Shown one piece after another: positions 1 to 7,001 of a stretch of 13,192 nt of DNA (the stretch's first letter is position 1; each line of letters begins with the position of its first letter). The notes beneath the pieces are model-generated. The model worked only from the letters and a program-made list of their open reading frames with translations, did not search any database and was not told the origin of the DNA. This DNA comes from Clostridiales bacterium. GTDB lineage: Bacteria; Bacillota; Clostridia; Oscillospirales; Oscillospiraceae. The DNA is taken from the NCBI GenBank assembly GCA_021200895.1, contig JAJQFX010000042.1, positions 1-13,192 of the forward strand, given 5' to 3'. The position numbers were made by a program, and so were the translations under genes.

Positions 1-2209
1 TCTTAGGTTTTATGCTCCTCCTGCCGGGGGTCACATCATTTGACAACGCAGACTTAATGTTGACCGCCTTTTCGGGCGTATATTGATCCTCGTACGTTTC
101 AATCAGTCGGACTGCCTGCTGGAGCGATTCGTCCGTCCCCATCTGCTGATAAAGGGTGATGAAATCGCTCATCACCGCCTCATTAAAGCCACCCACGTCA
201 ATGGCCTTTTTGAAGTAAACTTCTGCACCTTGCAAATCGCCGTTCAGCCGCATCTTTCTCGCTTTGTTGACATACAGTTGGGCATTATGCGACATACTCT
301 TCCCAGCCTTAGGCGTTGCAGCGGCAGCCGACTTGCTGCTCTGTGGCGCACTTGACGCGGAAGAACCTTCGCCCGCCCGTAAATCCTGCTTTTTTGGCGA
401 ATTGTTGAGGGGCCAAGACAGAGGCGAAGCCATTTTGCTGCGATTTGGAATGGGCGCATCCTCCTCCAGCGGGGTATATGGATAACTTTTATAAGGGTCC
501 TCACTGGGCAATTTCACCGTCGTTTCCTGGTCGCCCAGCCCTGCTAAAAACGCACTCCAAGCCTTTGCCTGCTCGTCTGTGACACTGCTCCTGACGCTGG
601 TAAAGTCACCTTCGCTGCGTTTTTTCTCATTCCATCGAATATTTTGCGCAATTTGGCCCTTGACTTCAAAAATGACATGCTGGTCTTCTAAATGTACAAA
701 ACTGGTTTCATAGAATTTTCTTAAATAGGGATCAATAATAGAAGAAATTTGAAAGCTATACCGCCGGCCGTTTGCCTGAATCGCTCCGCTCTCCGTTTCC
801 TGGTTATAAAATGCAACATACCCTGCTTTATTTGAACCGTATTGCGCAGCGGAGCCAACACGCTTTTGTGCCTGTTCAAATCCTTTCTCGGTCAAATCAA
901 TATCCGTAAGCGTTGTACTCCCCGGTCTGATTGGACTGGCTGTAATAAAGTAAGAAATTTCCAGCCCCTCGCCGCAACCGGCGAACAGCAATTTACGCAG
1001 CAGGAGCGCGGATTCCGTGTCATCCCGCACCTGGCTGATGTAAAAGAAATTGTTCCCTGAAAAACCCCAGTTTTTGTTTTTCCCAACTTCAAACCTGGTG
1101 ATTCCGCCGACTTCACGCTTTGGCATTTCGGGCTGCGCCGGAGCCTGCTTTTCGGGGAAGGAATACAAATCAAATTTCTTCCATTTTTCCAGAATTTCAC
1201 TTTTATTTTTGCAAGTCGTTGGAAGGGCTTCCAAAATCTTTGTCGCTGCCTGATAACCGTCGTCATATGGCGTAATGTCCTGTTTCAACGTTCCTCCACA
1301 GGATCGAAACAGATTGTATGCACAAGCCGTAATCCGTTCACATGCCTCGCGATTATCATGATATACTTTTAAAAGCTCCAGAAGCACGTTGGAATCCTTG
1401 CGCTTGACACAGATTTCAGAAGTATACTGCGTAATTTCGGCTCCGTCCTCCCGGGCAAGTAGCGCGCAAAGTGAAAACAGTTCCGCGCTCTGCGGGTCTT
1501 TTGCCGACGACGCGATATAAGCCGCGAGTGAAAATTTGCGAACTCTCACCAGCGGCTCCAGCGCTTTGGCGTAATCCTCCGCAAAAATCGACAAATAAGC
1601 CAGCAGCAGGTAAAAAAAATCATACTCCCGCTTTTCCGAGCAGTTATCCCACTGAGCCAACGTCCTCGCTTTTAAATTATGATATTTTTCCTGCATGGAA
1701 TGTGTCTTGATCGCATAAGAAAGGGAGTCCATAATCCCATTCACGCCGCTTTTAAACACAGTGTTATTCAGTTGCCGGAACAGTGTCTGCAATAAAGACA
1801 ATCCGTCTGCAACGGAAAATGGGAAAGACGAGGCGACGGGCAAGGTCGCAATCTGACGAGAAATGTGGTAATCATTCCGAGTTAGCTCCGTCCGGACGCT
1901 CGCCTTAACAGGTGCAGATGGAACGTTGGAACCATTCGCATGGGTGGGCGTTGTAGTTTCCGGATGTGATTTTGTCTCTTTCGGTTGAGATGTCTCATTA
2001 GGTTTCTGCACCCAATTCAGCGTGCGCAGGGAATCATCAAGTCGAATTTTGGAAATTCCTCTTTCGACAGAACGCAAATGCAGGAAGAACTCTGCGATTT
2101 TAATCACTTCTCCTGTATAAGTTTGTTGATCGGTATCGGTTCCATAGCGGACGCAGACAAAATCGCCTATATTGACACCTTCTAATAATTCTTCTGCAAA
2201 CGAGTTCAT
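1..2209 (-). CDS. Large multidomain protein (Sm-like, cold-shock-like, TPR), partial
   Basis: This reading frame is open from the ATG to the left edge (736 codons, no stop), so its C-terminus is missing. A GTGAGG ribosome site lies about 8 nt before the ATG, and a good promoter lies further upstream. Visible parts: residues about 12-65 look like a small beta-barrel (GDFVCVRYG, YTGEVIKIAEFFLHL), Sm- or SH3-like; 66-110 is a Pro/Thr/Ser linker; 110-365 is helical and repeat-like; 367-450 is cold-shock-like (GGITRFEVGKNKNWGF, then NNFFYISQV); 463-527 is a second such segment (GYVAFYNQ, then FQISS, then VIFEVKGQIAQNI); 610-640 is a Ser/Ala linker; 642-707 has TPR character (KARKMRLNGDLQGAEVYFKKA). 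No signal peptide or membrane segment is seen, so it is probably cytoplasmic. RNA binding is inferred from the folds. I do not recognise a named family. Codon use is AT-richer than in the transporter operon. Confidence 0.85.
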   Translation of the reverse strand, partial: MNSFAEELLEGVNIGDFVCVRYGTDTDQQTYTGEVIKIAEFFLHLRSVERGISKIRLDDSLRTLNWVQKPNETSQPKETKSHPETTTPTHANGSNVPSAPVKASVRTELTRNDYHISRQIATLPVASSFPFSVADGLSLLQTLFRQLNNTVFKSGVNGIMDSLSYAIKTHSMQEKYHNLKARTLAQWDNCSEKREYDFFYLLLAYLSIFAEDYAKALEPLVRVRKFSLAAYIASSAKDPQSAELFSLCALLAREDGAEITQYTSEICVKRKDSNVLLELLKVYHDNREACERITACAYNLFRSCGGTLKQDITPYDDGYQAATKILEALPTTCKNKSEILEKWKKFDLYSFPEKQAPAQPEMPKREVGGITRFEVGKNKNWGFSGNNFFYISQVRDDTESALLLRKLLFAGCGEGLEISYFITASPIRPGSTTLTDIDLTEKGFEQAQKRVGSAAQYGSNKAGYVAFYNQETESGAIQANGRRYSFQISSIIDPYLRKFYETSFVHLEDQHVIFEVKGQIAQNIRWNEKKRSEGDFTSVRSSVTDEQAKAWSAFLAGLGDQETTVKLPSEDPYKSYPYTPLEEDAPIPNRSKMASPLSWPLNNSPKKQDLRAGEGSSASSAPQSSKSAAAATPKAGKSMSHNAQLYVNKARKMRLNGDLQGAEVYFKKAIDVGGFNEAVMSDFITLYQQMGTDESLQQAVRLIETYEDQYTPEKAVNIKSALSNDVTPGRRSIKPK

Positions 2210-2332
2210 AGATATACCTCACTTCATTGTGCAAAAACTGCGGGGCAAAAGATTGATGTAGCAACTTTTTATAATTCTTGTAGATGATTCCAAATGGCGG
2301 TAAAGTAAAAAAGGGTATTTTCGTATAAATTA

Positions 2333-2361
2333 AATATATCATATCATATTTCATGTGTCAA
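2333..2361 (-). promoter_or_regulatory. Sigma-A-type promoter of the large minus-strand gene
   Basis: On the minus strand there is a perfect -35 TTGACA (2356-2361), a 17-bp spacer and a -10 TATATT (2333-2338). Transcription would start near 2326, giving a leader of about 115 nt before the ATG. The spacer and -10 form an imperfect AT-rich dyad (AAATATGATA / TGATATATTT) that could be an operator. The promoter lies between the gene and the insertion sequence, so the insertion does not separate it from the gene. Confidence 0.7.
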
Positions 2362-2405
2362 CAAAAAATCGTAGGAATTGCAATGTGCTTTGTAGCTTTA
2401 CAACA

Positions 2406-2431
2406 GATGTGAGACTAAGGCATAGAAAAAA
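2406..2431 (+). repeat. Left terminal inverted repeat of the IS
   Basis: This arm reads GATGTGAGAC, then six variable bases, then ATAGAAAAAA. It matches the reverse complement of the right arm at both conserved blocks. The outer bases may extend 2 bp beyond the true tip, because IS481-type ends usually begin TGT. Confidence 0.65.
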
Positions 2432-2492
2432 GGCGGTTGGGTATGTTAGAATACAGTCACAACAACAATGCTAACTAAAGAAACCAATCGCT

Positions 2493-3420
2493 ATGGATAT
2501 TGCGGCACGGGAAAAGAAGCAAACCAAGCGGTTTGCCGCATACGCTGAAAATACGGGGCGGAACGGTTAATTTGTACCGTTACACACATGATATTGACCT
2601 CGCACTGCATGTCGGTATCATATTTCCAAGGAATCTCTCTTGTGCTGGAACAAATGATTTGATGTGGCAAAGGATTCTCCAGAACACCAATCCCGCCGTC
2701 CGCACTGACCGCACCCGAATGCCTATACGGAGGAGAAGTTGAAGCGGATTGGGGACTGTCACTGTCGGACGCTAAGCATTAGCATTTGTAAGATGCATGG
2801 GAAGCCGTTACAGGGAAAAAGCTACAGCAGGCATCCAGGCCCTTTGTATCCTGTTTTTGTCCGACTGAGCTACCGCACAAAGGTGGAATCTAACAAGAAG
2901 GAATCCAAGACATGGGGCATTGCGATACACCCACAGAATTGGGCAAAAGTGGCAAATGGATGCAAAATATGTGCTAAAAGCTTGTTATATGGGAAAAGAC
3001 GGCGAGAAATTCTACCAACATACCATGATTGACGAAGCCACCAAGGTGTGCTTTATTTGCGCTTATCAAGACACCGACAGCTACTTCACTATAGATTTTG
3101 TGGAACGGGCCATTCGCCATTTTGGCTATGCGTCGGAAATCATTCAGACTGACAACGGCAGTAAGTTTACACACACCCGAAAGACGGAGTGGATTCATCC
3201 TTCAGATGAACTGTGTGAACAACTGCACATTGTCCACAAGGCCATCCGCATTGGGACGCCCTGTCGCAACAGCTAAGTAGAGAGAAGCCGCAGAAATGAC
3301 CAGGAACGGTTCTACAATTATTTGAGTTTTTCTCCTTTGGGGATTTGCAGGTGCGGATGACACGATACCTATACTGTTCCAACAGGAATACCAATGGCCG
3401 TTTTGGAAGGGAAATCGCCG
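2493..3420 (+). pseudogene. IS481-type DDE transposase, frameshifted
   Basis: The frames join to give one transposase. The N-terminus (AAREKKQTKRFAAYAENTG) ends at a TAA at 2568. The next frame gives NLYRYTHDIDLALHVG; then another frame gives PHPNAYTEEKLKRIGD and YSRHPGPLYPVFVRL after an in-frame TGA. From about 2920 the integrase core is continuous: QKWQMDAKYV (first Asp), KFYQHTMIDEAT, IQTDNGSKFT (second Asp). An in-frame TAA at 3274 replaces the Lys normally before VERS; the third acidic residue (Glu of VERS) and NDQERFYNYL follow it. Two more shifts near 3324 and 3388 are needed to read FFSFGDLQVRMTRYLY and IPMAVLEGKSP. The gene is non-functional. The family call rests on the order and spacing of these motifs. 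Confidence 0.75.
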
Positions 3421-3427
3421 ATTCAGA

Positions 3428-3506
3428 AGCGGCGGGAGCCGGAGGCCGCCCGGCTTTGCTGACTTCGGTCGGGCTCCGCCCTCCCTCTGTCAGCAAAACG
3501 GCCGCT
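3428..3506. repeat. GC-rich nested inverted repeat at the IS 3' end
   Basis: Outer arms AGCGGC/GCCGCT (3428-3433, 3501-3506) enclose perfect 9-bp arms TTTGCTGAC/GTCAGCAAA (3455-3463, 3489-3497). An imperfect GGCGGGAGCC / GGGCTCCGCC pair lies across them. The stretch is far more GC-rich than its surroundings. It can form alternative hairpins and may be a separate small palindromic insertion, or a transcription barrier at the IS end. Confidence 0.55.
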
Positions 3507-3519
3507 CAATAAACTTGAG

Positions 3520-3546
3520 TTTTTTCTATTTTTGTGGTCTCACATC
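3520..3546 (-). repeat. Right terminal inverted repeat of the IS
   Basis: Read on the minus strand it begins GATGTGAGAC and ends ATAGAAAAAA, pairing with the left arm with one extra base in the middle. It lies about 60 bp beyond the last recognisable transposase residues, across a GC-rich palindromic stretch. Confidence 0.65.
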
Positions 3547-3880
3547 ATTGGCAAATGAACAAATCGCTCACAAGTTTTGCAGAGTGTTCATGAAAATATT
3601 ATTTACAACCGGTTTTGAGGTGAACCAGACTGACAATTTCGCTCGCATTATTGGATGGAATAATGCCAGTTAAGGCCACGAATTGTTGCCTGAGGCCATT
3701 GCGAACGGATAGTTCGCATAAAATCGTTGGCTACAAAACGGCTACAAAATTCGTAAAGACGCTGTGAAAAGCCTGGAATACGTGGATTATTTGGACAAAA
3801 AGCGAATTGAAAGTGCATTTTATCACCCTAAACCAAAGCCTGAAACTAGAGTGGGAATGCTTTCACAGGGCGGAAAAGCC
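3542..3880 (+). pseudogene. Broken reading frame of unknown function
   Basis: One frame reads protein-like sequence (HKFCRVFMKILFTTGFEV, then DNFARIIGW, GHELLPEAIANG, RKDAVKSLEYVDYLDKKRIE, HPKPKPETRVGMLSQGGKA) but has stops at 3671, 3710 and 3719 and ends at a TGA inside the 40-bp duplication. I see no intact start with a ribosome site. It begins at the right end of the IS, so the insertion may have removed its 5' part. I do not recognise the family; Lys/Asp-rich amphipathic helices are all that can be described. It could be chance coding character in non-coding DNA, but the sustained sensible composition over more than 100 codons argues for a decayed gene. Confidence 0.4.
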
Positions 3881-3925
3881 TGAAACTAGAGTGGGAATGC
3901 TTTCACAGGGCGGAAAAGCCTGAAA
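3838..3925 (+). repeat. Perfect 40-bp tandem duplication plus 8-bp partial third copy
   Basis: Two identical 40-bp units (3838-3877 and 3878-3917), each starting GCCTGAAACTAGAGTGGG, are followed by GCCTGAAA. The unit is not a multiple of three, so the duplication shifts the reading frame of the broken ORF it overlaps. Complete identity suggests a recent duplication. Confidence 0.9.
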
Positions 3926-3957
3926 TAGCAACGTTTTTTCAGGGCTGATTCCCTCTG

Positions 3958-3976
3958 TGGCAACAATTTGGCAACA
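3958..3976 (+). repeat. Paired TGGCAACA direct repeats, 11-bp period
   Basis: TGGCAACA occurs at 3958-3965 and again at 3969-3976, separated by ATT and followed by TTTTT. Helically phased short repeats of this sort can be binding sites for tyrosine-recombinase arms or other DNA-binding proteins. No integrase gene is in the window, so an attachment-site role is only inferred. Confidence 0.4.
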
Positions 3977-3997
3977 TTTTTCATGATTCACAGTTTA

Positions 3998-4049
3998 AGA
4001 GCGCTATCTGATTTGTCATCAGGCAAGTCAGATAGCGCTCTTTTTATTT
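3998..4049 (+). terminator. Strong rho-independent terminator
   Basis: A perfect 14-bp stem (AGAGCGCTATCTGA / TCAGATAGCGCTCT; arms 3998-4011 and 4028-4041) with a 16-nt loop is followed on the plus strand by TTTTTATTT (the last stem T makes the run longer). Polarity is plus, because the minus-strand reading lacks a U tract. It ends transcripts coming from the decayed accessory region before the regulator locus. Confidence 0.8.
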
Positions 4050-4318
4050 GTCCTGTTCTTCTCTGTGGCCCGCAGCAACGAACCTCTATAATAAACAAAA
4101 GTTGGATGGTATATTGAACTACTCGCTATAGTAAGACCGTACACATCGAGAACCGGTGATGGCAAGGGTGGCAAATAGGCCGGGCATGAAAAGAGCAAGG
4201 GGGGTGAAATTCCACCTCTTATTCTTTTAGCTTTTTTCGTCTGCGGAGACCGAAAAGCGTATCCGAAGTTGCGCAAACGGTTGGAGAGATTGAACGCCGC
4301 AGATTACACCGTTCAACC
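4050..4318. other. Intergenic stretch with no convincing gene
   Basis: This lies between the terminator and the 3' end of the regulator gene. It contains a near-palindrome GGTGAAATTCCACC (about 4204-4217) and a 7-bp inverted repeat TTGAACG/CGTTCAA just past the regulator stop without a T run. A TTG-started minus-strand frame of 82 codons covers most of it but has no ribosome site and overlaps the terminator, so I do not call it a gene. It may be residue of the adjacent mobile DNA. Confidence 0.5.
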
Positions 4319-6535
4319 TCACAGCAACTTCCGATACTCCGTAGGCGTCACACCCTCAAACTTACGGAAGTTCCGTGCCAAAGTGTCCGAGCTGTTATAG
4401 CCCACCCGGTCGGCCACCTGGGCAACCGTCATTTTTGGGTTTTTCAGCAGCTCCTTGGCGGCGGCAATGCGGCAGCGGTTCATATAGTCCGCCACGCTCA
4501 TGTCAAACCTCCGCTGGAACATCCGGGTCAACCGCTTCACGCCGACCCCGGCGTACTCGCAAACCGCGGTCACATCCAGGTTTCGGTCCCCGACGTGAGC
4601 CTGGATATAGTCCAAAGCCTGGGTCACGATGTCATCCTCCTCGGAGTTACTGGCGGCCAGGCTGGCGGCCCGCTGAAAGATGGTTTGCGTAGCCTCCTTC
4701 AGCGCGGCAACGGAGTCGGCCTCCTGGAGGCGGTTCGACGCCTCAATCGTGTCGATGCCCGGAATGTGAGACGCAATCAGCCCCTCCGCAAGAATGTTTG
4801 CAATGGTTTGCAGCCGGTTGTGTACCACATCATAGTTTTTCCGCAGCGGGGCAACGTGCTCATCCAGAATCGCGTTCACCATGGAGGGAATCGTCTCAAA
4901 CTTGCCGGAAAGCAGCGCATTGATGAGAATCTGCTCCTGCTTGAAGAAGTCCCCGCTGAGTAGGTTCTCTCTGACGCCAAGCAGATCCTCCTGGGCCACA
5001 AGGAGGGACTTGCTGTCAATCGAGTGGGCAAACCGGTTCAGCTTTTGGGTTTCCTGAAAGGCGTCCGGCAAACCGGATACGCCGCGAACCATGCTGCTGA
5101 CCATGACCTGGGCGGTGATGCCGTAGCTTTGATACAGGACGGCTGCGGTGTCGCTGCAAATCTGCATGACCCGCTCCTTCGCCGCTTCATGGGAAAGATT
5201 ACCGCAGAACACGACCGTATGGCAGTCAAAGTCGCCAAAGGAGGAAGTGAAAATATCCGGCTTGGACAGCCCCTCCAGGGTGGACTGGAAGAGGACGCTG
5301 AGCAGTGCAACGGTATCCGGTTTTTTCGCGGACTCCAGCGTCAGATTGGAAAAATCCTGGATGTAAAAGGAGGCCACATAATAACATTCCGCAATGCCAA
5401 CGTGCAGCGGCTCCAGCAGCGGCTCCGGTATCTCGCCGCCATAATGGCCATAGAGCAGATTCCGCAAAAGCTCCCCCTGCCTGATGCGCCATTGATCCTC
5501 ATTCTGATTCCGCAAGTCCAGCAGTGAGGCCTGGACGTGCTGAATAATACCGGCATAGGACACATCCTCCGGCAGGCGCTGGGGCAGGGCGTCGATCAGG
5601 GCGGACACCTGCTGATACCGCCGCTTGGACACATGGTACAGGTAGCAGTATCCTCCAGCCAGGAACAGCAACGCATAGACGCAAAAGCCGATGATAATAA
5701 TCTGCTGGGGACGGTTGTACTCCGCCTTGGGCAGCGCTACCAGGTAAGTAAAGGACTCCCCTTCCAGGTAGGTGCAGGAGACCTGAAGACCCACCAGCTC
5801 GCTGACCGACGCCTCGCTGTACCAGTCAAACCCGGCGGGGATATTGGTCAGCAGCGACGTGATATAGCAATCCTCATTAAACATGGCGCAGAAGGAAGCG
5901 TCCAGACGGGTGAACACCTCAAGAAAGTTTGTCATGTTCAGTGTGACAATCAGGACGCCGGAGTTGTCCCCGCCTTCCGTTGAAAGCGGGATGACGCAGC
6001 AGGGGGCGAATCCGGTCTGGGTCAGCAGGTGCCATTGAATGCGCTGCGCGTCCACTGCTGCGTCCAGATCCTCCTGGGTGATGCTGACCTTTGACAGGAT
6101 GGCAGACAGGGAGGCCGTGGTAAACCGACCTGTGTCAGAATAGATTTGGTCGGAAATGGTGCTGACCAGGTAGAAGTGTTCGATCCTCGTCCCGTTACCC
6201 ATGTCAGTATAGTCAGAGAGCACCTGCACAAAAGCATCCCCCTCCGCTGTGGAAAGCACCTCGCCGTTTTGCACCTGCAGAAACAGCTCTGTCTCCGCCA
6301 ACGAGTCCGCCAGCAGCAGGGTCTCAGACCGCTTCGCCTCGATTTCAGACTGAAACCGCTCCATCATATGCGCCATATTCTCCTCCATCAGCTGCCGCAT
6401 GACCGTGCGGAAGCCCACAAAGAGCGCAATACACAGCACCAACGGCAGCACCAGCAGCAGGAAGTAGGTTCTGATTTCGCGATGAATGCCGCGCTTTCCT
6501 GAAAAGGCTTTGCGGAAGCGATGTGTGTTCTGCAT
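4319..6535 (-). CDS. Membrane-anchored AraC-family transcriptional regulator
   Basis: A 738-residue one-component regulator. A basic N-terminus precedes membrane segment 1 (about 23-43, YFLLLVLPLVLCIALFVGF). Residues 45-275 form an extracytoplasmic region of the size and pattern of a Cache-type sensor. Membrane segment 2 spans about 278-300. A cytoplasmic helical linker and middle region (300-630) leads to an AraC/XylS double helix-turn-helix at about 634-738, ending with VAQVADRVGYNSSDTLARNF and GVTPTEYRKLL, which match the family signature. The start is supported by GGTGAGG 5 nt before the ATG. It is divergent from the importer operon, so it probably senses an external ligand and activates that operon; this role is inferred. 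No key feature is missing. Confidence 0.92.
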   Translation of the reverse strand: MQNTHRFRKAFSGKRGIHREIRTYFLLLVLPLVLCIALFVGFRTVMRQLMEENMAHMMERFQSEIEAKRSETLLLADSLAETELFLQVQNGEVLSTAEGDAFVQVLSDYTDMGNGTRIEHFYLVSTISDQIYSDTGRFTTASLSAILSKVSITQEDLDAAVDAQRIQWHLLTQTGFAPCCVIPLSTEGGDNSGVLIVTLNMTNFLEVFTRLDASFCAMFNEDCYITSLLTNIPAGFDWYSEASVSELVGLQVSCTYLEGESFTYLVALPKAEYNRPQQIIIIGFCVYALLFLAGGYCYLYHVSKRRYQQVSALIDALPQRLPEDVSYAGIIQHVQASLLDLRNQNEDQWRIRQGELLRNLLYGHYGGEIPEPLLEPLHVGIAECYYVASFYIQDFSNLTLESAKKPDTVALLSVLFQSTLEGLSKPDIFTSSFGDFDCHTVVFCGNLSHEAAKERVMQICSDTAAVLYQSYGITAQVMVSSMVRGVSGLPDAFQETQKLNRFAHSIDSKSLLVAQEDLLGVRENLLSGDFFKQEQILINALLSGKFETIPSMVNAILDEHVAPLRKNYDVVHNRLQTIANILAEGLIASHIPGIDTIEASNRLQEADSVAALKEATQTIFQRAASLAASNSEEDDIVTQALDYIQAHVGDRNLDVTAVCEYAGVGVKRLTRMFQRRFDMSVADYMNRCRIAAAKELLKNPKMTVAQVADRVGYNSSDTLARNFRKFEGVTPTEYRKLL

Positions 6536-6603
6536 GATGACCTCACCTTCTATCCAACGCGGAGAACGGGTGGCCTTGAAAAATGGACACCTCTTATGCT
6601 ATT

Positions 6604-6632
6604 ATCATAACATATTTTTTAAATATTGAAAG
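6604..6632 (-). promoter_or_regulatory. Candidate promoter of the AraC-type regulator
   Basis: On the minus strand, -10 TATGAT (6604-6609, within TTATGATAAT) is preceded by a 17-bp AT-rich spacer and a weak -35 CTTTCA (6627-6632). The weak -35 would suit modest or activator-dependent expression. The leader would be about 60 nt. Confidence 0.4.
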
Positions 6633-6896
6633 GCATAGAGCAAATTTTTTGTCCCAAAATCAAGCCGACGGAAAAAATCAGGATTGCAGGAAGGCTGTAC
6701 CCGAAAAACTCACTGCCGGTTCAAATCGCTCACTTTTTGGAAAGAATATTTATCAGCTTTTCGTTTTGAAGGCGCATCGGGCGGTTGCTGGGGCGGGTTT
6801 CCGGTCGGGCAGGCGGCTGACGGCCAAAAATCAAGGCGGTTATTTTGCACTATAAAATAATCGTATATTTTTCAAGCAAAGGACGCTTTTTCAAGG

Positions 6897-6925
6897 TTTA
6901 CTTTTGTGAAACATGATAGTATTAT
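6897..6925 (+). promoter_or_regulatory. Candidate promoter of the importer operon
   Basis: TTTACT (6897-6902, 4 of 6 consensus), a 17-bp spacer and TATTAT (6920-6925, 5 of 6) give a start near 6932 and a leader of about 70 nt ending in AAAGGAGA, 8 nt before the ATG. A less-than-ideal -35 fits dependence on the divergent activator. An upstream TATAAAATAAT (about 6851) has no good -35 partner. Confidence 0.5.
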
Positions 6926-7001
6926 GCAACCATGCACCCGGGTAGCCGGGCAGCGGAAAAAGGGCATGGCCCAAATCTAAAGGAAAAAGGAGACCACAAA
7001 C

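Larger units (their letters stand above)
2406..3546 (+). mobile_element. Degenerate IS481-family insertion sequence
   Basis: The element is bounded by imperfect terminal inverted repeats that share ten identical outer bases (GATGTGAGAC) and ten identical inner bases (ATAGAAAAAA), with one indel between them. Between the repeats lies one transposase gene in the plus orientation, broken by frameshifts and stops. The size, about 1.14 kb, suits a single-ORF IS481 element. If the ends are set at TGTGAGAC, as is usual for this family, no clear target-site duplication is visible, which fits an old insertion. It should not be able to move by itself. Confidence 0.7.
6536..7001. other. Divergent regulatory region between regulator and importer operon
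   Basis: About 465 bp with no credible gene; a 90-codon plus-strand frame inside lacks a ribosome site. It is AT-rich at both ends with a GC-rich patch near 6770-6835, and holds candidate promoters facing each way. AraC-type proteins usually bind paired direct-repeat half-sites here, but I could not identify a convincing pair by eye. A short CCCGG/CCGGG hairpin lies in the operon leader near 6938-6951. Confidence 0.6.

Noticed and set aside
83..1710. Several short frames on both strands across the left 2 kb
   Set aside because: All overlap the single long minus-strand frame that is open from 2209 to the edge, so they are shadows of it.
2100..2354. An 84-codon minus-strand frame overlapping the start of the large left-edge gene
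   Set aside because: It would begin within the promoter, upstream of the expected transcription start, and has no family resemblance.
3838..3925. The repeated 40-bp units considered as a CRISPR-like array
   Set aside because: The units are directly adjacent with no spacers, only two copies exist, and there are no cas genes.
4028..4276. An 82-codon TTG-started minus-strand frame
   Set aside because: No ribosome site, overlaps the terminator stem, Pro/Ser-rich translation of a palindromic stretch; no recognisable domain.
6583..6855. A 90-codon plus-strand frame in the divergent regulatory region
   Set aside because: No ribosome binding site, mixed composition, and it overlaps the regulator's promoter.
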